Shown here: positions 37,091 through 50,400 of the stretch, one piece after another | How positions within the stretch are numbered: the first letter of the stretch is position 1 | Layout: each line of letters starts with the position of its first letter | Source: Larimichthys crocea | Taxonomy: Eukaryota; Chordata; Actinopteri; Sciaenidae | Direction: 5' to 3' | Assembly: GCF_000972845.2 (NCBI RefSeq) | Contig: NC_040027.1 | Span: 16,864,410-16,928,409, forward strand | Length of the DNA: 64,000 nucleotides | The notes under the pieces: generated by a model | Told to the model about the DNA's origin: nothing | Database searches by the model: none | What the model saw: only the letters and a program-made list of their open reading frames with translations | Translations under genes and position numbers: made by a program

Positions 37091-40000
37091 ATGGAGGTAT
37101 CAAACAGGAGCAGAGTGAGTGTCACAGCAGCCCAAACCTTCACACTCAGCAGATCGCCACAGGATGAGGTGAGTACAACACATCCCCTCTACAAGGTTAT
37201 AATGTTACAGGACAATGATTAGAAATGTGTTTAACTTTTTATTCACATGTTGTAGGCTGGCTGGCATATATAATACAATACATATATTTCATTTACTATT
37301 GCTATTTTGATATTTTATTATGTATATTTGTTCTTTAATTTTTTATTCTTATGTTGTCTATCGTCACTGTGTGTAATCTGCTGCTGCACTGTTATTCCCA
37401 GCTTGTGGATAAATAAAGCATATCTATCTATCTATCTATCTATCTATCTGCTCTTTAAGCCGTGTCCTGGCAGATATTAGAGCGAAATTAATATACAATA
37501 CAGACTGTGTCAATAAATAAAACAGTTAATATATATATATATATATACTATCTCACATTAACATAATACAGGTAGGACACAAGATTGTATTTATTACAGG
37601 GTTGTATTGCTAGTGTATATTAGTAGAGCTGGAACAATTAATTGATTAGGGGATAAAAAAATAGTGGATCAAGATTAATGGGAACACTTTTAGTAATAGT
37701 TATTATTTAAACAAAAATCAGTTTTCAGCTTCTCACAATTTGAATATTTGTTGGTTTTCTTTGATTGTAAAATAATAATAATTAAAAAAAAGGTATTTGC
37801 CTTTTTGCTGACATTTTACCAACTGCATATTAATAGTATTAAATTATTAGTTACAACCGTGGTATGTAGTTGAAAAAAAAATTCTACTGAGCAAGGAGGG
37901 AAGCACACACAAGCGAGCAGCCTTTATGAGAGTTTGTTCTCCTCTCTGCAGCCAAAGAAGAGAGGCTGGCCGAAGGGAAAGAAAGAAAAGAAGGTGCTCC
38001 CAAATGTCCCAAGGCGCCAGTAACGGGATATGTCGCTTCCTGAACGAACGACGAGAACATATGCGGCCCGATACCCTGACTACCTTTCCCAGAAATCACC
38101 AGAGACTTGGAGCAGAGTGGACACGATTAGCCCAGAATGACAAACAGGTAGTTTTCAAAAATTGCATGTTACATGTCTTGTGTACAATTGTATATTCAAT
38201 AAAACAGCCAGTTGGGCTGTATCCACCAATTGCACACCAGAAAGCGCAGTCAAACATAGAATTGCTGGTGCTCTGCTGGAGCATCATCATCTGTCTTTTT
38301 ACTTTCAAAAAGTGCAGAAATGCATGTAAATGTGCATGGCAGACATTTTTATGATAAAATTTCTACGTAACCAATTTCCAAAAAACCTGTTTTAAAAAAC
38401 TTGCGATCTATCCATTAGCAAGACAATATTTTTCCCCTCAGAATACAACACACAAAAATTTTTACTAACAGCGCTACCTGGCGAGGCGGAGGCGGGAGAA
38501 GATGCAGTATGCTCAGGAACTGAAGGATATCAGCAGACCGAGGCCTTTCAGATCACCACTGCAAAGATACAGACAAGAGGATCAAGAAAGGTGACAACAA
38601 CTGAGATCTAGATCGATTAGGTCATGTTGGTACTACCCATTTTAGAATAACTACCACTTACCGGAGCAAATAACAAGTATTGTATATTTGGTATATATGT
38701 GTTTTTGAATTTACTCTGTGTCATGCGACTGTAATATGCACGACATTTTTCTCTTTCAGAAGACACTCCATCTGTCATCATCAGTACTAGTTCAGAGCCA
38801 TCTTTATCAAGGTAAATGACACATCCATGTCTTATAACTGTATTTTTTTTCAGTGTCATGTCCACATACAAGCAGCTAAAGTTGTCTATGATGTCTTTTT
38901 GGCTTCTGACCTCTCAAACAGATTTGACATCCCCATCTTCACAGAGGAGTTCCTCGATCAGAACAAAGGTAACAGAAGAAACTATAACAGGAAGTGGTTT
39001 CATTCTGGTACTATAAACTCACTTTAACATGCCTGGGTAAAGCTTAAACAAAATGTGCTATGACTTTATTTAAATAGGATTTTGTTATTATAAGTAAGCA
39101 TTAAGCAGAACATATGTCAGAGATAATCTTATACTCTCATGAAACCCTGTTTTATTTCTGTCTTTGTGGTTTCAGCTCGAGAGGCTGAGTTCGACGGCTT
39201 CGTAAGGCCAACATAGAGTTTGAGAGCAGAACGCAGTGCTCCAGCGGCACATTAAGGACATGTACAACGCTAAAGAGCGGCTGGAGGCTGACTGGGGCTG
39301 GACGAGAAGCGCACGCAGGCTCTCACCAACACTTGCTGGCCATTAAGCACCCGTTGGTCAACAGTTTGTCATCAGTCCCCCTGCCAGTTCAGCAGTCAGA
39401 TGGCTGTATTTAGTCAGAGAGGAGAATGCAAAAGAGAATTAGATTAATATGTTGCTATCAGGTTATATTTTCTTGCTGATTTGATTGCTATACCATATTC
39501 CATGATATTTCTCCATGAGTGGGTGTGGGGATTAATTTTTCTGCGTCTTTTCTGAACAGGTACAGGTGAGACACCATTCTTGGGAACCTGGACTCATACC
39601 TGAGTCGCCTCAATGGAGCGTTAGAGGGAAACCCTCACAAGCACCGTGCTCTGCTCACCCAGCTTTGCGAAGTTCTCTCTCATCTGGACAGTAACCATAT
39701 CAATAAGATGTCCCCTGTGCTGCTTCTAATGAATTGCTATCTTATCTTGCCTAATCTCATCTGGTCCTCCATCAAACATGTATAAACAGACTTTAAACAA
39801 GTGTACAGTACAAGGCATAGACATGTAATTTGCCTGTCTATAGACTGTCTAGAATTTCCCCGTTCGTGGCATTAATAAAGTATATCTAAATACTACATGG
39901 TAAACTGGATTTAAATGTTCATCACCGTTAGGAGCTATCCTAAAACACAGGGTTCAGGCTAAGATTCTTCATATACTTATCCAAAGTTCTCCCTTTGTGG

Positions 40001-40441
40001 TTTTGTTTGTTTGAGTTTGCACAGTTGCATTCACTAAAGTGAAAATGTGGCAGTGTTAGATGACCCAAAACAGTGAGAAATATAAATGCTCAGCTCCGCA
40101 CGATCTGTCATCAGAGCAGCACTGTACAGATACAAAGATCGTACAACCGGTTCTTGCAGTACTGTGAACACAGTGCACTCTAATTAAGTGGCAACCTGTT
40201 CATATCAATTTGCCATTAATTAAAATGTCCATGTCCCCTGCAGATCAGGAAGAATGTAATTACTTTTCTTCTTACCTTACTTCATATAACTGTCTGATTA
40301 AAAGACACAATTGTTTTAGAAAACCTTCCTTTATTATCCTCATTATTGTCAACCTAGTCCAAATATTTTTTCATTTATTTGTTATTTAATTCTCAAATGA
40401 ATTTTACTTTCTGTTTTGTCATTATCAGTGAGAAGTTATGA
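37091..40441 (+). pseudogene. hmg20b: Damaged second copy of hmg20b
   Basis: All eight exons are recognisable in order: 37091-37168, 37952-38147, 38472-38590, 38760-38811, 38902-38968, 39176-39387, 39560-39690 and 40429-40441. Exon 1 has lost a G right after ATG (ATGGAGG for ATGGGAGG), the HMG-box exon is 196 rather than 201 nt, exon 5 lacks its acceptor AG, and donors after exons 6 and 7 are altered. No full-length protein can be made. As with the eef2 copy, the changes are mainly single-base losses spread evenly over exons and introns. An insertion of about 60 bases present in the good copy after exon 7 is missing. Confidence 0.87.
37420..37449. repeat. Short (TATC)n tract at a LINE-like 3' tail (damaged copy)
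   Basis: The preceding CTGCTGCACTGT...GGATAAATAAAGCATATC resembles the 3' end of fish L2/CR1-type non-LTR elements, which end in such tetranucleotides. The matching tract in the good copy (47398-47488) is about three times longer. Confidence 0.6.
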
Positions 40442-42580
40442 GGAGACTCCAGCTGGAGACCTTTTCATTCTCGCACCCAGGGAACATGACAGGCCCTGCT
40501 GCCATGTGCCACAGGCTGTGGGTTCTCAAGGATAGTAAAGGCAAGGGTACAACACTTAAGAGCCACGTCTACTATGCTTCTGTATTCTGTAGAATATGTG
40601 TTTCATACACATGGTTTTGTGAATGTAAATTTGTGTGGCGGTGTTGAGGAATTTTACAGTTCAGGAATTTCATCAAATGTAATTTTATCTTATAAGCTGC
40701 TTTTATATTAGATTAGATTGGCCTTAACCCTATTGTGTAGTATGTAATTACTACAGGCCCTGACCTGCCAAAGATGAGCCTAATTCTTGTTTACACGAAT
40801 GCCATGTGCCTTTGTTGGTACGTAGTGTTATTTAGAGTGCATGGAGAAAAAAAAACTGGAAATGTTGAAAATGAATGTTTGAATTTACATTGATAATGGC
40901 AGGCTATTGAATAGACACGCAGTTTCACATGTTGTAAGATATTATTAATTTGTGAAGTTTATTTGTTTTTCTGAAATGTTCATTAAACCATACTGAAAAT
41001 ATTTCCAAAAAAACGCAAGTGTGACATTCTGCTTATTTAAAAAATGTTATGAGAACAATCTTACTATTTAAAAAAGAAAAGAGAAAGAAAGAAAGGCCCA
41101 TCTCCAATCAATCAATCATCAATCAGACTGGTTATAAAGGAAACGCCATCTCATCAAAATGAAGGTCCCCAAATGTTGACAGTGGACAGACAAATAAATA
41201 AAGTAATAATAATGTAACAGTATGTATGGAATGTATTATAGACAAAATAACAAATAAGTTCAATAAAGATTTTATCTTTAAGTCTCTGTTGCCCTCAGGT
41301 CTTCAGGGGGCTGTACCACATGGCCACAGTGAGGAAAGAGTTTAATCACTTTATGACGTACTTCTTTCACCCTCTCAACTATGCCACGTAGACACCGCTA
41401 GAAGTAACTGGTGAATATATGAGTTTGTGTAATTTTGGTGAAGACTAAAGGAGAAAATGTAAAGATACAATGGATGTTGTGATCCAGCAGGGTGCGCTGT
41501 TGGCCCGTACGGTCTTTAAAAAGTCCAGACTTGGAATGACCTGTGGTTTAACACACTGAGACTGAGGCTCAGATTTGACCGTGAGATACTCCATCACACC
41601 AAGGCACACAAATGATCTATTTTTCTTTTTCTGCACTTTGTGTTTAGTTCATCTGTTTCCCGTCAAGTATCACTGAACTCAAACATTAGCTTCTGTAGTG
41701 GCCATTTTACCACAAGCTCCAAGTTCCTAGGACACTTCCACGTCTGATGAGTGTATCTTATTTGACTCGTGTCCATTAGCTTCATACAGTCTTGTAAAAT
41801 CCAGTGTATCCACTATGCAACGAGGAAGGCACACTAGAAAAATGATTCATTTAAATATTAACTCACAGCGCTCATCCATTTGGACTTGATGCTCTACTTC
41901 ACATGGTTTACCACACTTGCATGGTCAGAATGTGTGTATTCATGATTTTTCCATGTGCATTCGAACTGCCTTAAGGCATTACCAACTTACTTAAAACAGA
42001 ACAGAAGCAACTAAAAACAACCTGAGCTTCACCCACTGTTTCAACATACACATTGACTTTACATTACATAACATGTTATAACATTTTTGACTTAAGGGCT
42101 CTCACATCTTACAGGAAAGCTCCTGAACTGACCTTTTTAATCTTAACTCCCAAATAAGTGATCATCACTGTAGTATTATAAACAGTATGTTGCAAGTTGC
42201 ACATGAGCATCCTGTCTTGAACACAAAAAATATCTTGATTATAAAAAATAATTTTTAAAACATACTTTCCAGTTAGAGGAAGTGACACAGACGCTCTACT
42301 GTCAGTGTATGTGAAGTGAATTCGTTTACTGACTCCCTGTAAGTAATCATTACCCAGAACTCATTTGGAGTTGTAGTGTTTCCTTAGAAATGTGGGTCTG
42401 GTTATATTTCAAAATCATTATCACAATATTTTTCATCTCCATGGTGATACTGTGATTTTATATGAGGATACCAAGTCAGGATTTCTTAAGATATGTCTGA
42501 GAATATGGGAAACATGAAGGGAGGGCTAACAATCAGGTGTTCAGCATCTCCATCCCCCACAACACACACACCCACGCCAC

Positions 42581-42613
<33 letters not shown>

Positions 42614-42979
42614 CCCCACCACCACCGCTCTGAAGTCACTGCCGGCGCTGTCCACAGCAGCGGTGGTGCTGAAGCTGAACAAGATGGCTTTGTGTGGAGC
42701 GGACAGCTGAGAGGAAAAAGGGGGCGAAAAGAGTCTCAAATTTAAAAAGACACGCCTGTAAAAAGACGAAGGGATTGCGACGCTGGCGTTCATCTCAAAG
42801 TGTGAAGACTTTTATTTTTGCCAGCGTAGCGAGCCCCTGCCAGGCCCTGTCTCTGCTGGCGACGGCAGGCTTCTCCATCTCCACGCCCGGCGATTCATTC
42901 CCGGCTACACTTTGCACAAATTAGCTCAATTACGGAAGCTGTGAGAAGCTGGACCCTGTATTAAGGCGGCCATATAGAA
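40442..42979 (+). repeat. Damaged second copy of the hmg20b-unc13a interval
   Basis: Collinear with 50,591-53,202, with scattered deletions. The CA-rich tract at about 42563-42612 is shorter and interrupted. The CRE of the good copy (TGACGTCA at 52840) reads TGAAGTCA here. Confidence 0.85.
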
Positions 42980-43001
42980 ATGTCATTGCTGTGTGTTGGA
43001 G
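42980..43001 (+). pseudogene. unc13a: Second copy of unc13a coding exon 1
   Basis: The 22-base coding part (MSLLCVG plus one base) and its GTAAGG donor are identical to the exon at 53203-53224. Nothing downstream on this copy continues the gene, since the match to the unc13a intron ends near 43.58 kb. It belongs to the duplicated block and is not good evidence for a second promoter. Confidence 0.8.
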
Positions 43002-43580
43002 GTAAGGAGACAAAAAAAAAATTACTAAACATGCACGTCTTGGCACGCTTACTGTCTCCGAGCTCTGTAGTGTGAGCGGCTTTTAATAGCTTCAATGTGT
43101 TTTTACAGCTTTCTGGGGATTACTTGTGAGGATAACGATACATCCATCGATATTTTGGAATAGCCACCGGAATGGATTGTAGTTAAAAATTTACTATGCT
43201 ATTAAACGTCAGTTTGTGCAAATCCCATTAATAAGGCGAGTCTCATCATCACCTTTGGCGATATTGGATGGCTTTTCTAGTCTATTATTATTTTATTTGG
43301 ATTGTTATGAATATGTCAGTCGTGCTCTCCTGGATGACAGCCTGGGTTCAATTGACAAAAACCGGCATCGCTACAACCGGATCGATTTATAGAGTAGGTG
43401 TATGCTTTCTGGCAGCCGTGTCAAACATAGTAAACAAGATGTAATCCACTCTCAGTTGTGGCTGTGTAACAGGAGCACTGGGGTGTTAATGGCAAAAAGC
43501 AGAGGCATTTTGACTACAAATGTCAGTTTCGTGCGTAATTGCGCGGAGCAAAGTGGGGTAAAAGGCGTGTGCAGCAGTCC
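43002..43580 (+). repeat. Second copy of the start of unc13a intron 1
   Basis: Collinear with 53,225-53,815, again with small deletions. Identity fades at GCAGCAG near 43.58 kb. Confidence 0.8.
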
Positions 43581-46252
43581 CTCGCCGGGCGGATGTATGT
43601 CGTAAGGCCCCGGATGGGCGTGCCCAAGCGGCGGAAGGAGAGTGTGGGATGGATTTAGGTCGCGAAGAAGACGAAGCACCCAACAGGTGCGTGAGTGGAA
43701 TGACTTGCAATGATCCCAAGGTTGGCAAAAATTGGGTTTGCCTCTCTTGAACGCGGCCCGGACGCGGCCACAGGGAAACTGGACTTAGGAGAGGAGTTGC
43801 AGTGCAGGGGGGTCATTGTGTGGGATAGTAAGCCGATGATGTAAGCTCGCGACGTGATACAATCCTAGAAGGTGGGACACTCCGCCCTCCCGCCCCCCCC
43901 CACTTTCTTCTCTTCCTCCCTCCCTCCTCTCCCTCCCTTTTTTTTCCCTCCTCTTCAACACTTACACCATTGCTAATTTCAACTTTGTTCTTTCATATCT
44001 ACATCCTGGGACAGTGTTAATTCGGCGGTTTCCTCCCTTTCCCCTTCCCTCCCCCCGCTGATAATGCCCCCATTTTTTCTCCTTTTCTTTAAATTCCATT
44101 TTTGTCCAGCACCCGTCGGCGAGAATATAACTGATTATCACTGTAGAGATACTCGATCCACTTCCCGTTACATTGCCCCGAATCATTTGCCCCCTTTTTT
44201 CTACTCCTTTTATTGTCCGCACCCAGATGACGGTTTTTTTCCCGCCTTGGCTTTCCGCGTTTTCCGGTCATTTACTCTAAGAGCTGTTTGAGTTATTATT
44301 GTTTGGTTCTCCGCTTTTTCCCCCCTTCCTTCTTTTCCTCTTGTGTTTAGTACTCTGACATTTATCTTGTCCGACCGTGCGTTAGACACGGGAGGCAGCA
44401 TAAAATTTGGTTTAAATTTATTGCTTCCATTATTCCGTCAACCGTAAACGACCACGAATTCCCAAGTGTGGATATGAGCAAGTACTTTTTAGATATGTAA
44501 CTTTTTTGTTTATCGTCTCGTCGAAGTTTGTGACGTAGTCCTTTTCAACTACAAAGTGTGTATAAAAAAGCTCTTTTTTTGTTTACCTTAATTCTCCTAC
44601 AGTTGTTTATAATTATTTTTATACTACAATAACCAAAACACTACTTCGTCTATGTGCTTGTTAGCCGTAATTGACCAAACATATTAGTAATTACACTTGA
44701 ACTCATTGCATGCCACCCCCTTGCGCTGTACTTCCTGATCCATGAATGTACTATTTTTAGTGGAACATCTAGGTCCGTTGTGGGATTGTTTTTTTCGTTA
44801 CTCCAATCTGGACCCTCTCTTCTGGGTTTAACTCCCCCATCCGCTTTGCGTTTCTCCTGACTGTGTACTTCCTTTTTTCTTTCCCCCCTTCTTTTTACTT
44901 CTTTCTTTTTCTACCCCTCTTTTCCCTCCCGATGAGACTTCCATTTCTTTAGCGTCCGTTAATTTTCTCTATTATTATCCCCCGTGAACAGAGCCATCGT
45001 TGCTATTTTCGTGTTCTATTTCTTGTTAATCCTACTCTTCAATAACCCCTTTCTTCCTGGTTGCCCCTCAGCCACCAGCCGCGCCTCCAAGTCCATCCGT
45101 CAAAGAGTGCGCCAGACCATTCCCAAATTACAGGCTCGTCGGCCATTTTTAGCCTTGTTCCTTTTTTATCCCAATCCACTTTCCTTAACAATCTCCTTTC
45201 GATCATTCCTTCTTTTCTCCGCCTATGCGTGCTTCCTCCGACCAGTTCGCGGCTCTCTCATTTTGTTTTCTGCCGCCCCTCCCCCTTTTTCCCACTTCCT
45301 TCTCTCAACCTTTTGCATTTACTTCATAATTATCATCTCTGTACTTCACACTTCCTCTTTTCACTCCAATCCCTCCACTCCTTGTTCTTTTACCCCCTCT
45401 CTATTCTTTTAGGGTGTTTTTTTTCTACACCTTTCTTACCCTCTTCTTCACTCCTTTTTTACTTATTTTTCTGTGTCCCGACCCCCACTTTATCTCCCTT
45501 TTCGCTTTCCTCCCTCCTTCTGTTACATTTTTCATCTCATCCTATAATTTCCATAATCCCTCTCCGAAAATTATGTTTTTGTTTTTCCTCCATTGCTTTT
45601 GGAAGGCTGTGGAGCTAGTGAATCCTAGTGCGTGTAGGTAATGCCAGTTTTAATATAAACCCTGCCCTTGTTACTTTATCGCATACCTATTCTTCTATTT
45701 CTTCCAAGCCCCTGCAATAACATCTGCCCAACGAATCGACAAACCCTAGGATGGATCCGTGGCTTCCACTCTGGGGCAGTCCGGGACGAATTTTTCATCT
45801 CATCTGTTTTGGTTTCTTACAGCCCAAGTTTATTTTCTCGTACTGTCTTTTTCCAGCAGAGGGTTGGGAAGAGCGCCCATGCCCCTGGGACATATGAGCG
45901 CGAAGAAGCGAAGGTCGCGCCCCTCCCGCTCCCCTAGGCAGGAATGTAGGACTCCGCCCTTCCGTGTCTCTTTCTCCGCCCTGCCTCAGTTTCCAGTTCT
46001 CAGCACCCCCGGTTGGCGTATACATAATCCTCTTTTGCAATTCAGGCCGACAAGCTCCAAAATCTGGGGCTCCTCTGCCGCTGGTGTGTCTTTGCTTCTT
46101 TTCCTTCTTTTCCCTCCTTTTCCTTCTTTCTGGCACCCCGGCTCCCCTTCTTTTTGTCACCCTTTTCACCTGTTCGCCACTCCTGCGTGTTCGCGGCGGG
46201 TTACGCACTCCGCTGTACTCCGGGTCCTTCTGTGTACCGTTTATAATACCAA
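43581..46252. other. Anomalous pyrimidine-rich sequence without counterpart
   Basis: The first 300 bases are GC- and CpG-rich. The remainder is dominated by C/T runs on the + strand. It does not resemble the AT-rich DNA around it and matches nothing else in the window. Long open frames (up to 185 codons at 45061-45618) are Leu/Ser/Pro/Phe-rich products of the base bias and show no domain. It could be low-quality read sequence carried into the assembly, a contaminant, or a genuine polypyrimidine tract. The first of these fits its place between a noisy copy and a contig start. Confidence 0.6.
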
Positions 46253-46620
46253 CCTTTATTAATAATTATGCTTCACATCTTATTCACATATACAGCATTT
46301 TCTCCTTGTTTCCCCTTTTTGTAAACACATTTCTCCCCCCTTCAAAAGAGCGCCCTCCCCCCACCCAAAGTTGAACCTTCAGCGCAGTATTCAGTCAGTC
46401 ACAAGCATTGGTAGCAACAATAAATAATAACCTAAAATAGAAAGCAAGTAGACATTGCAATAATTAAAAAAATAAAAAAAAAAAGCATAGAAAACAAAAA
46501 AAGGAATAGAAATGAAAATAGCAAAACAGACAGCAACACCTCTCCTTTAACATTCAGCTATTATTCCTTGGTCTGGGAAGGACCTTCCAAAATATGTTTG
46601 TTATTATAGGGACTTAACAT
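46253..46620 (-). repeat. Second copy of the 30.84-31.14 kb retroposon-like tail
   Basis: It begins abruptly at TTTATTAATAATTATGC and follows 30838 onward. It contains about 45 extra bases (TTGTAAACACATTTCTCC... to CCACCCAAAG, near 46319-46370) that are absent from the first copy, where two T-rich runs seem collapsed into one. Confidence 0.8.
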
Positions 46621-46659
46621 AAATTTAAAGTATTTGTATTTTACTCGAGTATTTCCTGT

Positions 46660-47055
46660 ACGTGCTGGTCCCAAAATCAACCAATCACGACTCTGCGTGC
46701 CGACCAATCAGATGACAGACGGCGTCCTCTTCCTGTTTGGTCAGGGGGATCATCGGGTGAGCATCGAGAGGTTTAAAACTATAAATGATTGTTTACAAAG
46801 GCTGTCACGGTGCTGCGTGAACAAACATCATTACATGCACGGATACACGTTTCCACGCGTTAATCTTTCTCCTCACGAGCAGTCAGTAGTTTTGTCCGGA
46901 CATTGTCCGCTGTGTAGCCTCACTGCACTGTTAGCTGTTAGCCGAAGAATCGGCTCCTCTACGAGGAAAAAACAAAAAATACTGAAATTACTTTATTTTA
47001 TTTATTTATTTTACAACTGTTTACACTTTTAAAGGCAATCCCACGGACGAAGATC
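46660..47055 (+). promoter_or_regulatory. hmg20b: hmg20b promoter and 5' leader
   Basis: Two NF-Y-type CCAAT boxes (46681-46685 and 46704-46708) lie about 350 bases before the start codon. Between them and ATG are GC-containing sequences (for example CGGCTCCTCTACGAGG near 46950) and a T-rich stretch. No TATA box is obvious at a fixed distance. The transcription start is not defined by the sequence. Confidence 0.5.
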
Positions 47056-47456
47056 ATGGGAGGTATCAAACAGGAGCAGAGTGATGCTTCACAGCAGCCC
47101 AAACCTTCACACTCAGCAGATCAGCCACAGGATGAGGTGAGTACAACACATCCCATCTACAAAGGTTATAATGTTACAGGACTAATGATTAGAAATGTGT
47201 TTAACTTTTTATTCACATGTTGTAGGCTGGCTGAGCATATATAATACAATACAATATATTTCATTTACTATTGCTATTTTGATATTTTATTATGTATAGT
47301 TTGTTCTTTATATTTTTATTCTTATGTTGTCTATTGTCACTGTGTGTAATGCTGCTGCTGCTGCACTGTAATTTCCCAGCTTGGGATAAATAAAGCATAT
47401 CTATCTATCTGTCTGTCTGTCTGTCTATTTATCTATCTATCTGTCTATATATCTAT

Positions 47457-47488
<32 letters not shown>

Positions 47489-50400
47489 GCTCTTTTAAGG
47501 CCGTGTCCTGAGCAGAATATTAGAAGCGAAATAATAATAACAAGTACAGACTGTGTCAATAAATAAAACAGTAAATATATATATATATATATATAATCTC
47601 ACATTAACATAATACAAGGTAGGAACACAAGATTGTATTTATTACAGGGTTGTATTGCTAGTGTATGTAGTAGAGCTGGAACAATTAATTGATTAGGGGA
47701 TAAAAAAATAAGTGGATCAAGATTAATGGGGAACACTTTTAAGTAATAGTTATTATTTTTAAACAAAATTCAGTTTTCAGCTTCTCACATTTGAATATTT
47801 GTTGGTTTTCTTTGATTGTAAAATAATAATAATTTAAAAAATGTATTACCTTTTTGTTGACATTTTACCAACTGCATATTAATAGATATTAAATTATTAG
47901 TTACAACCGTGGTATGTAGTTGAAAAAAAATTCTACTGAGCAAGGAGGAGAAGCACACACAAGCGAGCAGCCTTTATGAGAGTGTTGTTCTTCCTCTCTG
48001 CAGCCAAAGAAGAGAGGCTGGCCGAAGGGAAAGAAAAGAAAGAAGGTGCTCCCAAATGGTCCCAAGGCTCCAGTAACGGGATATGTCCGCTTCCTGAACG
48101 AACGACGAGAACATATGCGGGCCCGATACCCTGACTTACCTTTCCCAGAAATCACCAAGAGACTTGGAGCAGAGTGGACACGATTAGCCCAGAATGACAA
48201 ACAGGTAGTTACTCAAACTTTGCATGTTACATGTCTTGTGTACAGTTGGGCTGGTATCCACAATTGCACACAGAAAGCGCAGTCAAACATAGAATTGCTG
48301 GTGCTCTGCTGGAGCATCATCATCTGTCTTGTTTACTTTCAAAAAGACGATGCAGAAATGCATGTGAAATGTGCATGGCAGACATTTTTATGATAAAATT
48401 CTTCTACGTAACCAATTTCCAAAAAACATGTTTTAAAAAACTTGAGCATCTATCCATCAGCAAGACAATATTTTCCCCTCAGAATAGCAACACACAACAT
48501 TTTTTTTACACTAACAGCGCTACCTGGACGAGGCGGAGCGGGAGAAGATGCAGTATGCTCAGGAACTGAAGGAATATCAGCAGACCGAGGCCTTTCAGAT
48601 CACCACTGCTAAGATACAAGACAAGAGGATCAAGAAAGGTGACAACAACTGAGATCTAGATTGATATAGGTCATGTTGGTTATTACCCATTTTTAGAATA
48701 ACTACCACTTCACCGGAGCAAATAACAAGATATTGTATTTTTGTGTATATATGTGTTTTTGAATTACTCTGTGTCATGCGAGCTGTAATATGCACAAACT
48801 TTTTTCTCTTTCAGAAGACACTCCATCTGTCATCATCAGTACTAGTTCAGAGCCATCTTTATCAAAGGTACATGACACATCCATGTCTTATCACTGTATT
48901 TTTTTTCAGTGTCATGTCCACATACAAGCAGCTAAAGTTGTCTGATGATGTCTTTTAGGCTTCTGACCTCTCAAACAGATTTGACATCCCCATCTTCACA
49001 GAGGAGTTCCTCGATCAGAACAAAGGTAACAGAGAAACTATAAACAGGAAGTGGTTTCATTCTGGTACTATAAACTCACTTTAACATGCCTGGGTAAAGC
49101 TTAAACAAAAATGTGCTATGACTTTATTAAAATAGGATTTTAGTTATTATAAGTAAGCATTAAGCAGAACATATGTCAGAGATAATCTTATACTCTCATG
49201 AAACCCTGTTTTCTTCTGTCTTTGTGGTTTCAGCTCGAGAGGCTGAGTTACGACGGCTTCGTAAGGCCAACATAGAGTTTGAAGAGCAGAACGCAGTGCT
49301 CCAGCGGCACATTAAGGACATGTACAACGCTAAAGAGCGGCTGGAGGCTGAACTGGGGCTGGACGAGAAGCGCACGCAGGCTCTTCACCAACACTTGCTG
49401 GCCATTAAGCACACGTTGGTCAACAGTTTGTCATCAGTCCCCCTGCCAGGTCAGCAGTCAGATGGCTGTATTTAGTCAGAGGAGAAATGCAAAAGAGAAT
49501 TAGATTAATATGTTGCTATCAGGTTATATTTTCTTGCTAGATTTGATTGCTATACCATATTCCATGATATTTCTCCATGAGTGGGTGTGGGGATTAATTT
49601 TTTCTGCGTCTTTTCTGAACAGGTACAGGTGAGACACCATCTCTTGGGAACCTGGACTCATACCTGAGTCGCCTCAATGGAGCGTTAGAGGGAAACCCTC
49701 ACAAGCACCGTGCTCTGCTCACCCAGCTTTGCGAAGTTCTCTCTCATCTGGACAGGTAACTAATATCAATAAGATTGTCCACTGTGCTGCTGCTGCTTCT
49801 AATGAATCTGCTATCTTCCATCTTGCCTAATCTCATCTGTTCTCCATCAAAGCATGTATAAACCAGACTTTAAACAAGTGTACAGTACAAGGCATAGACA
49901 TGTAATTTGCATGTCTATGCCTTGTACTGCATGTGTGTGTATCAGGGTTAAAATGCATGTAAATAAAAATAGAGTGTAAAAAGAATTTCCCCGTTCATGG
50001 GATTAATAAAGTATATCTAAATACTGCATGCTAAACTGGATTTAAATGTTTCATCACAGTTAGGAGCTAATGCTAAAACACAGGGGTTCAGGCTAGAATA
50101 TCTTCATATACTTATCCTAAAAGTCTCTCCCTTTGTGAGGTTTGTTTGTTTGAGTATATCAAGTTGCATTCACTAAAGTGAAAATGTGGCAGTGTTAGAT
50201 GACCCAAAACAGTGAGAGAATATAAATGCTACAGCTGCCAACAACCTGTCATCAGAGCAGTACTGTACAGATACAAAGATCGTACAACCGGTTCTTGCAG
50301 TACTGTGAACACAGTGCACTCTAATTAAGTGCAACCTTGTTCAAATATCACTTTGCCATTAATTAAAATGTCCATGTCCACTGCCGAATCAGGAAGAATG

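Noticed and set aside
42980..43001. A second unc13a first exon acting as an alternative upstream promoter
   Set aside because: The exon and its flanks are part of the damaged duplicate. The copy stops matching within intron 1 and its CRE is mutated by a single base, so an assembly duplicate explains it better.
45061..45618. A 185-codon open frame in the pyrimidine-rich block
   Set aside because: Leu/Ser/Phe/Pro-rich composition follows directly from C/T bias. There is no domain, no splice context, and overlapping frames are also open.
45889..45950. Basic Arg/Ser-rich stretch (MSAKKRRSRPSRSPRQ) resembling a nuclear protein start
   Set aside because: It sits inside the anomalous block, continues into biased sequence without a domain, and has no counterpart in the good copy.
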